Assembly (NCBI GenBank): GCA_034522155.1
Contig: JAXHLP010000006.1
Span: 1 to 64,000 of the forward strand
DNA: 64,000 nucleotides
Direction of reading: 5' to 3'
Source of the DNA: Salinilacustrithrix sp034522155
Lineage (GTDB): Bacteria > Actinomycetota > Acidimicrobiia > Acidimicrobiales > Salinilacustritrichaceae
Shown here: positions 58,064-64,000 of the stretch, piece after piece
How positions within the stretch are numbered: the stretch's first letter is position 1
Layout: every line of letters starts with the position of its first letter
Made by a program: the position numbers and the translations under genes
Notes under the pieces: model-generated
Told to the model about the DNA's origin: nothing
Databases searched by the model: none
What the model saw: only the letters and a program-made list of their open reading frames with translations

Positions 58064-59284
58064 TCAGGCGGTGCGGACCGGGAGGCGCTCCCAGCCGCGG
58101 ACCGTGCTGGTGCGCGCCTGTTTGGCGTTGTCCCAGTCGATCTCCCACTCGGGGAAGCGCTTGAGCACCTCGTCGAGCGCGACGCGCCCTTCGAGACGGG
58201 CGAGGGCGGCGCCGAGGCAGAAGTGGATCCCGTAGCCGAAGGACAGGTGATGGTCGATGTCCCGGCGGATGTCGAAGCTGTCGCCGTCGGGGAAGTGGCG
58301 CTCGTCGCGGTTGGCCGAGCCGTTGATGAGCAGCATGGCGCTGCCGGCCGGGACGGTCTGGCCGTGGTGCTCGACGTCGGCGGTCACGTACCGGGCCTGC
58401 ACGGGAGAGGGCGCCTCGTAGCGCAACAGCTCCTCGATCGCTTGCGGGACCAGGTCGCGGTTGGCGGCGAGCTCGGCTCGCTGGTCGGGGTGCTCGGCGA
58501 GGACCTTGCCCGTCCAGCCGATGAGGCGGGTGGTCGTCTCGTTCCCCGCGCCGTTCAGGAGGTTGACGAAGTTGAGGATCTCCTCGCGGGCCAGGCACCG
58601 CACCGTGCCCGTCGCGTCCTCGAACTCGGCGTTGAGCAGCTCGGTCATGAGATCGTCGGAGGGGTTCTCCGCCCGCCAGTCGATGTAGTCGGCGAAGACG
58701 TTGACCCGCTCGTCGGCCCGGGTACCCGGGGCGGTCTCGGGCATCTCGCCGTCCTCGAGCCGCAGGCCGTCGTCGATCATCTCGCGGAGCGCCTGCTGGT
58801 CGGCCTCGGGGATGCCGAGGAGCATGCCGATCGTGCGCATCGGCATCTGAGCACCGAGATCGGCGATGAAGTCGAAGCCCCCCGACCCCACCAGTGGATC
58901 GAGGCTCGCGGCGCAGAACTCCCGCACCTGGGGTTCGATGGCGTTCATCCTCTTCGGCGTGAAGACCCGCGACAGGATCCCCCGGTGGCGGTCGTGGTCG
59001 GGCGGGTCCTCGAAGATGATCGACCCCGGCGGCATGTCGACGTCGGCCTTGAGCAGCTCGAGCACCGTGCCCTTGGCCGAGCTGTAGGTCTTGACGTCCT
59101 TCAGCGCGGGCTCGACGTCGTCGAAGCGGCTGAGGGCGAAGAAGTCGTACCGGTCGTTGTAGTAGAGCGGCGCCTCGTCGCGCATCCGCTTCCAGATCGG
59201 GTACGGATCGGTGTCGATCTCGAAGTCGTACGGGTCGTAGTAGAGATCGCCGGTGTCGGCGCTCGCCGGCACGGTGTTGGTCAC
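58064..59284 (-). CDS. Cytochrome P450
   Basis: Encodes 406 residues from GTG 59284, after a GGGGGG tract. I-helix NGAGNETTT (244-252), ExxR at 285-288, and the heme loop FGYGIHFCLG (Cys356) are all present, so it should be active. RYEAPSPVQAR after ExxR is common in bacterial class I P450s. It is transcribed with an SDR gene downstream, suggesting hydroxylation followed by oxidation. It is divergent from an amidohydrolase. Redox partners are not encoded nearby. Confidence 0.9.
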   Translation of the reverse strand: MTNTVPASADTGDLYYDPYDFEIDTDPYPIWKRMRDEAPLYYNDRYDFFALSRFDDVEPALKDVKTYSSAKGTVLELLKADVDMPPGSIIFEDPPDHDRHRGILSRVFTPKRMNAIEPQVREFCAASLDPLVGSGGFDFIADLGAQMPMRTIGMLLGIPEADQQALREMIDDGLRLEDGEMPETAPGTRADERVNVFADYIDWRAENPSDDLMTELLNAEFEDATGTVRCLAREEILNFVNLLNGAGNETTTRLIGWTGKVLAEHPDQRAELAANRDLVPQAIEELLRYEAPSPVQARYVTADVEHHGQTVPAGSAMLLINGSANRDERHFPDGDSFDIRRDIDHHLSFGYGIHFCLGAALARLEGRVALDEVLKRFPEWEIDWDNAKQARTSTVRGWERLPVRTA

Positions 59285-59331
59285 GGATCCCCCCGATGGC
59301 TGCGGTCAGCGTGGGACGGTAGCCACAGATG

Positions 59332-59343
59332 ACAGTCCGGTCA
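59332..59343. promoter_or_regulatory. Recurrent promoter motif TGACCGGACTGT, copy 3 (inverted)
   Basis: Reads ACAGTCCGGTCA on the plus strand, inverted relative to copies at 2906 and 24646. It lies in the divergent P450/amidohydrolase promoter, six bases from operator-like site K. Confidence 0.4.
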
Positions 59344-59348
59344 ACGAT

Positions 59349-59364
59349 GTAACTGAACGCTCAG
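59349..59364. promoter_or_regulatory. Operator-like site K (GTAACT-GAAC-GCTCAG)
   Basis: It contains the palindrome ACTGA-ACGC-TCAGT (59352-59365). It sits 20 bp upstream of the leaderless -10 of the amidohydrolase gene. Confidence 0.5.
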
Positions 59365-59383
59365 TCACAATCGGTCGGGCTGC

Positions 59384-59397
59384 TAGCGTTCCGGTCA
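59384..59397 (+). promoter_or_regulatory. Probable leaderless promoter -10 (TAGCGT) for the 59397 gene
   Basis: TAGCGT (59384-59389), seven bases, then ATG 59397. No ribosome site is seen. It supports the ATG over earlier in-frame starts back to 59253. Confidence 0.5.
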
Positions 59398-60581
59398 TGG
59401 CACCCGACTTCCACGTCTTCGACGCCGACAACCACTTCTACGAGACCGAAGACGCGTTCACCCGGCACTTGCCCGACGAGTACAAGGGTGCGGTCGACTA
59501 CGTCGACGTCCGTGGGCGCACGAAGATCGCGGTGCGAGGCAAGATCAGCGACTACATCCCCAACCCCACCTTCGAGGTGGTCGCCCGTCCCGGCGCGCAG
59601 GAGGAGTACTACCGCCGAGGAAATCCGGAGGGGAAGAGTCGGCGTGAGCTGTTCGGCGAGCCGATCCGCGCCACGCCGGCCATGCGCGGTCCCGAGGCGC
59701 GGGTCGAGCTCCTCGACGAGCTCGGCGTCGAGCGCACGATGATGTACCCCACGCTCGCCAGCCTGCTCGAGGAGCGGCTGCGCGACGAGCCCGAGACCAC
59801 CCACGCGGTGATCCACTCGTTCAACCAGTGGCTGTACGAGACGTGGCAGTTCAACTACCAGGACCGGATCTTCACCACGCCGGTCATCACCCTGCCGATC
59901 GTCGAGAAGGCGATCGAGGAGCTCGAGTGGGTCGTAGAGCGGGGCGCCAAGGCGGTGCTCATCCGACCCGCACCGGTCCCGGGCTACCTGGGGCCGCGGT
60001 CGTTCGCGCTGCCCGAGTTCGATCCCCTCTGGGAGAAGGTGGTCGAGCACGACGTGACCGTGGTGATGCACGGCTCCGACTCGGGCTACGCCCGCTACTA
60101 CAGCGACTGGCAGGGCTCGGCCAGCGAGATGCTCCCGTTCAAGCCGGACGCGTTCCGCATGGTGTGGTCCGAGCGGCCGGCCATGGACGCCGCCGCGGCC
60201 TGGGTGTGCCACGGCGCGCTGTCCCGGTTCCCGCAGCTCCGGGTGATGATCGTCGAGCTCGGCGGCAGCTGGGTCGGACCGCTGATCAAGAAGCTCGAGG
60301 ACCTCAACCACAAGATGCCCCAGGAGTTCGACGAGCACCCCGTCGAGGTGCTGCGCCGCAACATCTACCTGTGCCCGTTCTGGGAGGAGGACTTCGGCGA
60401 GCTCGCCGATCTCCTCGGCGACGACCACCTGCTGTTCGGCTCCGACTGGCCCCATCCCGAGGGCCTGGCCGAGCCGGCGAGCTTCGTCGACGATCTCGCC
60501 GGTCTGTCCGACGAGCGGATCGCCAAGTTCATGGGCGGCAACCTGAGCCGGGTCATGGGATTCGACCACGCCACCATCTGA
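59397..60581 (+). CDS. Amidohydrolase-family protein (ACMSD-like)
   Basis: Encodes 394 residues from ATG 59397. DADNHFYETEDAFTRHL, VVMHGSDSGY, VIVELGGSWVGPL and FGSDWPHPEGLAEP place it with the proteins from 19428 and 35764. The three share the pattern of a middle His and a late Asp for metal binding. The promoter has both a GTGAGC-type site and the CCGGACTGT motif. Probably acts on a ring- or side-chain-derived acid. Monocistronic; converges on an SDR gene. Confidence 0.86.
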   Translation: MAPDFHVFDADNHFYETEDAFTRHLPDEYKGAVDYVDVRGRTKIAVRGKISDYIPNPTFEVVARPGAQEEYYRRGNPEGKSRRELFGEPIRATPAMRGPEARVELLDELGVERTMMYPTLASLLEERLRDEPETTHAVIHSFNQWLYETWQFNYQDRIFTTPVITLPIVEKAIEELEWVVERGAKAVLIRPAPVPGYLGPRSFALPEFDPLWEKVVEHDVTVVMHGSDSGYARYYSDWQGSASEMLPFKPDAFRMVWSERPAMDAAAAWVCHGALSRFPQLRVMIVELGGSWVGPLIKKLEDLNHKMPQEFDEHPVEVLRRNIYLCPFWEEDFGELADLLGDDHLLFGSDWPHPEGLAEPASFVDDLAGLSDERIAKFMGGNLSRVMGFDHATI

Positions 60582-60597
60582 GCCCCGCCGGGCGCTG

Positions 60598-61347
60598 TCA
60601 GCCCTGGGGGACCCGCGGCACGATCGTCACCGACGGGATCACCGCGGTGTTGCCCCGGGCGAGGATCGCGTCGGTCGTGCCGACCAGCTCCTCCACGTCG
60701 ATCAGGGCGCCGGCGATGTAGCCCTTCTCGTACCACCCCCGGCCGAGCTCGGTGGCCAGCTCCATGTCCCAGTCCGAGGTGAACCCGGTGGCACCGTCGC
60801 CCTCGCCGCCGCCACAGTCGCCCACGACGAACCGGGTGAAACCCACGTCGGGATGCTCGGCGCGCCAGGCGTCGACGAGCTTGTCGAGCGCGGCCTTGCT
60901 GGTGATGTACGCGCCGAGTCCGGGCCAGGGCGGGGTCATCGACGCGCTGATCGACGACAGGTAGATGGCGGTGCCCGACGATTCACGGAGGTGGGGGAGT
61001 GCGGCCGAGGTCGCGATCGATGCGCCGATGACGTTGGTGGCGAAGGCGTGCTGCCAGGTCTCGGCATCGAGGTCGGTGAGCATGCCGAGCGTGCCGACCC
61101 CGGTGGTGTAGACGAGCCCGTCGATGCCGCCGAGGGTCTGGGCGGCCTCCTCGATCGCCGCTCGACAGCCGGCCTCGTCGGTCACGTCGCAGGCGATGGC
61201 GTGCGCGTTGCCACCCGCCTCCTCGACGGCCGCGTCGAGCCGATCCTTCCGGCGCGCCAGCAGCGCGATGTCGTGTCCTCGTTGCGAGAGGCCGATGCCG
61301 ATGCAACGGCCCAGTCCGCTCGATCCCCCGATCACTACGATTCGCAT
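60598..61347 (-). CDS. Short-chain dehydrogenase/reductase (SDR)
   Basis: Encodes 249 residues from ATG 61347, before which TAGGGT (61361-61356) lies eight bases away; a start at 61371 would add eight residues. VIGGSSGLGRCIG for cofactor, YLSSISASM for Ser and YITSKAALDKL for Tyr/Lys are typical. It has an acidic middle (GDCGGGEGDGATGF) without a usual VDGG end, marking a divergent SDR group. Substrate unknown. It stands between an amidohydrolase and a TetR gene. Confidence 0.82.
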   Translation of the reverse strand: MRIVVIGGSSGLGRCIGIGLSQRGHDIALLARRKDRLDAAVEEAGGNAHAIACDVTDEAGCRAAIEEAAQTLGGIDGLVYTTGVGTLGMLTDLDAETWQHAFATNVIGASIATSAALPHLRESSGTAIYLSSISASMTPPWPGLGAYITSKAALDKLVDAWRAEHPDVGFTRFVVGDCGGGEGDGATGFTSDWDMELATELGRGWYEKGYIAGALIDVEELVGTTDAILARGNTAVIPSVTIVPRVPQG

Positions 61348-61390
61348 GGCGTCAAACCCTACTCTCCCCACCGGGGATCGTGGTTCTCGT

Positions 61391-61433
61391 GGCCCTGGCC
61401 CTGGCCTTGGCCCTGGCCCTGGCCCTGGCTCTG
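61391..61433 (+). repeat. Hexanucleotide tandem repeat (GGCCCT)n
   Basis: About seven imperfect GGCCCT units in the 102-bp gap between an SDR start and a TetR stop. One unit reads GGCCTT and one GGCTCT. A slippage-prone microsatellite with no clear function. Confidence 0.75.
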
Positions 61434-61449
61434 TCCGGCTTCGCCGATG

Positions 61450-62118
61450 TCAGCGCCCGCGCGACCGGCGCTTCTTCGCCGTGGGCGGCTGGAGCCCGAT
61501 GGCGTTCGCCCACAGGCGCGTGAGCTCGTCGGTGACCGTGTCGACGTCGTAGTCGCCCCACCCCTCCACCAGCCACAGCTCCGCCACCCGCGCCACCATC
61601 GAGCCGAGCGCCAGCGCGGCCAACTCGGGATCGACCCCGGGATCGGCGGCCCCCGCTTCCTGCAGCCGCCGGATCGAGCGCTCGGCCCGGTCGGCGAAGT
61701 GCTTGTGGCGTCGCATGCGGGCGGCTCCGACGTGGGCGTCGTACCTCGAGACCTCCTCGATGACCCCCATGATCCGGCCGTTGTCCCGGTAGCGCTCGAG
61801 GTAACGACGGTTGGCCCGCCGGAGCCGCTCGAACTCGGTCGGTTGATCGTCGTCGTGGCCGTCCTCGGCCGGCGCGGTGAGGTGCGCCTCCTGGGTCTCG
61901 GCCACCTCCCGGAAGATCTGCTCCTTGGAGTCGAAGTAGTGGTAGAAGGACCCGTGCGAGAGCCCCGCCTTCTCGGCGATGTCGGAGATGCGGGCCTCGA
62001 GGAAGCCCGTCTCCTCGAACACGGCCTTGGCCGCGTCGAGCAGGCGAGCTCGGGTCTGGGCGCCCTTGCGGGAACGAGGTGCGTTGGGGTTCGGCCCGTC
62101 GCTGTCGGTTGTGGGCAT
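61450..62118 (-). CDS. TetR-family regulator
   Basis: Encodes 222 residues from ATG 62118. The DNA-binding segment TRARLLDAAKAVFEETGF, then ISDIAEKAGLSHGSFYHYFDSKEQIF, spans roughly residues 22-70. The C-terminal half is rich in charged residues and ends in an Arg/Lys tail. It follows the CoA-ligase gene by 11 bp, so the two are co-transcribed. The perfect palindrome at 63764 before that operon is its likely operator, giving feedback control by an acyl-CoA. Confidence 0.87.
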   Translation of the reverse strand: MPTTDSDGPNPNAPRSRKGAQTRARLLDAAKAVFEETGFLEARISDIAEKAGLSHGSFYHYFDSKEQIFREVAETQEAHLTAPAEDGHDDDQPTEFERLRRANRRYLERYRDNGRIMGVIEEVSRYDAHVGAARMRRHKHFADRAERSIRRLQEAGAADPGVDPELAALALGSMVARVAELWLVEGWGDYDVDTVTDELTRLWANAIGLQPPTAKKRRSRGR

Positions 62119-62129
62119 CGCGGCCTCGT

Positions 62130-63767
62130 TCAGGGGAGGAGGTGGTCGAGTGCTCGGCGGTCGTCGTCGGTCAGGGGGCGGAGGTCATCCTGCTTGGCGG
62201 GCCGCCACACCACCCCGTCCACACGCCAGGCGTCGTGGCGCAGCTTCTTCTTGTCGATCTTCATGCTCGACAGCTTCGGCAGCTCGGTGTCGACCCGGAC
62301 GAAGGACGGTACCCACTTCGGCCCCAGGTCGGGCTGGGTGCGGAGGAACTCGTCGAAGCCGTCGGCGTCGAAGGCTTCGCCTCGGTGCAGCTCGAGTGCC
62401 GCCATCACCCGGTCGCCCACCGGGTCGTCGGGGACCGCGTAGACGGCCACCGAGCGCACGGCGGGATGACGGCCGAGGATGGCCTCCACCGGTGCCGCCG
62501 CGAAGTTCTCGCCGTCGACGCGCAGCCAGTCGTTGGAGCGTCCCGCGAAGTACAGCCAGCCGTTCTCGTCCCGGTAGGCGAGGTCGCCCGACCAGTAGGC
62601 ACCGTCGCGGAAGCGTTCCCGGGTCGCGGCGTCGTTGCGGTAGTAGCCCTCGAAACCCGACGTCGGCTCGGTCTCCACCAGCTCGCCCGTCGCGACGTCG
62701 AGGTTGGTCACCCGTCCGTGCTCGTCGAACGTCGCCGGCGGGCACTCGTCCCCGGTCTCGGGGTCGAGCACCTTCACCGACTCGTCGGCCCGCCCCAGCG
62801 CGCCAGCCGGCATCGAGGCGTCACGGCGCACGATGATCACGCCCTCGGTCGAGCCGTAGCTGTCGCGCACCTGGCAGTCGAACCGGCGGGCGAACTCGCG
62901 GATGTCGTGCTCGGAGGCCTCGTTGCCGATGGCCAGTCTCAGCGGCACGGTCGCGTCGTCGGGCTGCTCGGGCGCGGAGAGGGTGTAGTTCAGCACCTTG
63001 CCGGTGTAGGCGAGGAAGGTGGCGCCGAACCGCCGCAGATCGGGCACCGTGCCCGACGCCGAGAACCGCTTCCTCGTCGCGATCGGTGCGCCGGCGTGGA
63101 CCGCCGCGGACCACGCGGTGAACAGGGACGCGGCGTGGAAGAACGGAAGTGGCGCGTAGACGGCGTCGTCGGGTGTCAGCTCAGCGATCGCCGCGACGTG
63201 CATGCCCGTCCGACCCATCCGGCCTTGCGTGCAGCGCACGGCCTTGGGCATCCCCGTCGAGCCCGACGTGAAGATCAGGAGGAAGAGCGCGTCGTCGGCC
63301 GGTGCCGGCGCGTCGGCGGCCAGGGGCGGCACGGCCTCGAGCCGAGCCGCGTACCCGGGGTCGCCCACCACCAAGAGGCGGTGGTCGGGAACCTCGTGCG
63401 GCGCCGTGTCGAGCAGTGCCGACAGCTCCCGGTCGGTCACCAGCACCTGGCAGTCGGTGTGGTCGATGAGCTGGGCGAGCTGGCCGCCCCGGTAGGTCGA
63501 GTTGATGCCGACGATGACGCTTCCCGACAGCGCACCCGCGGTGAGCCAGAACACGTAGTCGGGGACGTTGTCGAGCAGCACGCCGACATGCGGTGGCAGG
63601 TCGGGATCGAGCATCTCGCCGAGGAGACCGGCGCGCCGTCGGCCCTCGTCCACGAGCTCGCGGTAGGTCCAGGTCGATTCTCTGTAGTGGAGAGCGGGAC
63701 TATCGTCCTGTGAGCGGGCCAGTAGCTGCTGCCCGAACCCGGAGCCCGGACCGTCCGTTCGTGACAT
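62130..63767 (-). CDS. Acyl-CoA synthetase, FadD17/FATP-like
   Basis: Encodes 545 residues from ATG 63767, chosen by a leaderless -10 TACATT seven bases upstream. ANL motifs: LLIFTSGSTGMPKAVRCTQ, DSYGSTEGVI, YWSGDLAYRDENG, GRSNDWLRVDGENF and KLSSMKIDKKKL (catalytic Lys region). The KAVRCT sequence after the P-loop recalls FadD17 and FATP-type very-long-chain ligases. It activates a fatty or steroid-derived acid to CoA. It is co-transcribed with its probable TetR regulator and divergent from a crotonase. Confidence 0.87.
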   Translation of the reverse strand: MSRTDGPGSGFGQQLLARSQDDSPALHYRESTWTYRELVDEGRRRAGLLGEMLDPDLPPHVGVLLDNVPDYVFWLTAGALSGSVIVGINSTYRGGQLAQLIDHTDCQVLVTDRELSALLDTAPHEVPDHRLLVVGDPGYAARLEAVPPLAADAPAPADDALFLLIFTSGSTGMPKAVRCTQGRMGRTGMHVAAIAELTPDDAVYAPLPFFHAASLFTAWSAAVHAGAPIATRKRFSASGTVPDLRRFGATFLAYTGKVLNYTLSAPEQPDDATVPLRLAIGNEASEHDIREFARRFDCQVRDSYGSTEGVIIVRRDASMPAGALGRADESVKVLDPETGDECPPATFDEHGRVTNLDVATGELVETEPTSGFEGYYRNDAATRERFRDGAYWSGDLAYRDENGWLYFAGRSNDWLRVDGENFAAAPVEAILGRHPAVRSVAVYAVPDDPVGDRVMAALELHRGEAFDADGFDEFLRTQPDLGPKWVPSFVRVDTELPKLSSMKIDKKKLRHDAWRVDGVVWRPAKQDDLRPLTDDDRRALDHLLP

Positions 63768-63779
63768 TGACGTCAATGT
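63764..63779. promoter_or_regulatory. Perfect 16-bp palindrome ACATTGACGTCAATGT over a start codon
   Basis: It is its own reverse complement. It covers the minus-strand -10 (TACATT, 63780-63775) and ATG 63767-63765 of the CoA-ligase gene, and lies 68 bp ahead of the divergent crotonase gene. A TetR operator is the best reading. Confidence 0.7.
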
Positions 63780-63846
63780 AGAAACCCGCGAGCGTGGCCG
63801 CAACCGACGACATCCTCGACCCACCCCACGACCCGGAAGGTACGCC

Positions 63847-64000
63847 GTGGCCGACTACGACTTCATCACCTACGAGACCCTCGACGAGGGCCGGATCGCC
63901 CGGATCCTGCTCGACCGTCCCGAAGCCCGCAACGCGCAGAACCGGGGCATGCTCGTGGAGCTCGACGAGGCCTTCCTGCGAGCGGAGGCCGACGACGACG
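63847..64000 (+). CDS. Enoyl-CoA hydratase/isomerase, 5' part (runs off the window)
   Basis: GTG 63847 with GGAAGG upstream starts a frame reading VADYDFITYETLDEGRIARI, then LDRPEARNAQNRGMLVELDEAFLRAEADDD before the window ends. The RIxLDRPxARNAQ signature is the N-terminal strand pair of crotonases. Only about 51 residues are visible, so catalytic residues cannot be judged. It is divergent from the CoA-ligase/TetR operon across the perfect palindrome at 63764, so the three genes are probably coregulated. Confidence 0.8.
   Translation, partial: MADYDFITYETLDEGRIARILLDRPEARNAQNRGMLVELDEAFLRAEADDD

Noticed and set aside
61391..61433. Regular repeat considered as a CRISPR array
   Set aside because: The unit is six bases, with no spacers and no cas genes. 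It is a microsatellite.

Overview
The window is high-GC DNA with dense, mostly operonic genes. F420-type luciferase-like oxidoreductases, three P450s, expanded FadD, FadE, crotonase and SDR families, GTG/TTG starts and several probable leaderless promoters point to an actinobacterium. The gene families recall the Mycobacterium cholesterol region but also the lipid-catabolic islands of Acidimicrobiia. I infer the phylum with good confidence and the class only weakly. No rRNA, phage, transposase or CRISPR array was seen. One tRNA-Thr lies near the left edge.

Layout. 1-450: a gene-poor edge and tRNA-Thr. 0.5-4.7 kb (minus): hydrolase, TauD-like dioxygenase and SnoaL operon, then a TetR and a GntR/FadR regulator. 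4.9-7.6 kb (plus): a short upstream reading frame, a DUF2889 protein and a FadD19-like CoA ligase, all overlapping. 7.7-12.7 kb: a crotonase, two tandem paralogous CoA ligases and a second crotonase. 12.8-18.1 kb (minus): a thiolase-like protein with its DUF35 partner, an APH-fold kinase-like protein, a class III CoA transferase and a CYP142-like P450. 18.2-23.2 kb (plus): LLM oxidoreductase, amidohydrolase, acyl-CoA dehydrogenase and P450. 23.2-24.6 kb: a tandem-domain TetR regulator resembling Mce3R. 24.7-32 kb (plus): a small unknown protein, a frameshifted CoA ligase, a metal hydrolase, a fused indolepyruvate-type 2-oxoacid:ferredoxin oxidoreductase and EthD-like proteins. 32.4-36.9 kb: SnoaL protein, a deletion junction joining a truncated aldehyde dehydrogenase to an acyl-CoA dehydrogenase tail, a KshA-like Rieske oxygenase, TetR and amidohydrolase. 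37-42.2 kb: amidohydrolase, Baeyer-Villiger monooxygenase, SDR and HSL-type esterase. 42.2-44.7 kb (minus): CoxS and CoxM subunits without CoxL, SnoaL protein, TetR. 44.9-52.3 kb (plus): Zn-ADH, SDR, a paired acyl-CoA dehydrogenase, an AMACR-like protein, LLM oxidoreductase and a 17beta-HSD4-type SDR. 52.3-61.3 kb: amidohydrolases, a second Rieske oxygenase, hydrolase, MmsA-like aldehyde dehydrogenase, SDRs and a P450. 61.4-64 kb: TetR, a FadD17/FATP-like ligase and a crotonase cut by the right edge.

How it works together (inference). Oxygenases (P450, Rieske, BVMO, TauD) open or hydroxylate a hydrophobic, branched or alicyclic substrate. CoA ligases activate the resulting acids. Acyl-CoA dehydrogenases, crotonases, SDRs, thiolase-like and CoA-transferase proteins carry out beta-oxidation-like shortening. 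Hydrolases and amidohydrolases process ring-cleavage products. The best-supported analogy is steroid or terpenoid side-chain and ring catabolism, but no substrate can be proved from sequence.

The most unusual signal is regulatory. A near-palindrome of the form GTGAGC-N4-GCTCAC recurs at eleven promoter regions across about 33 kb, often next to TANNNT -10 boxes, suggesting one TetR-type regulon over many operons. Two families of short intergenic repeats, several proteins with replaced catalytic residues, and a clean deletion scar are also described.
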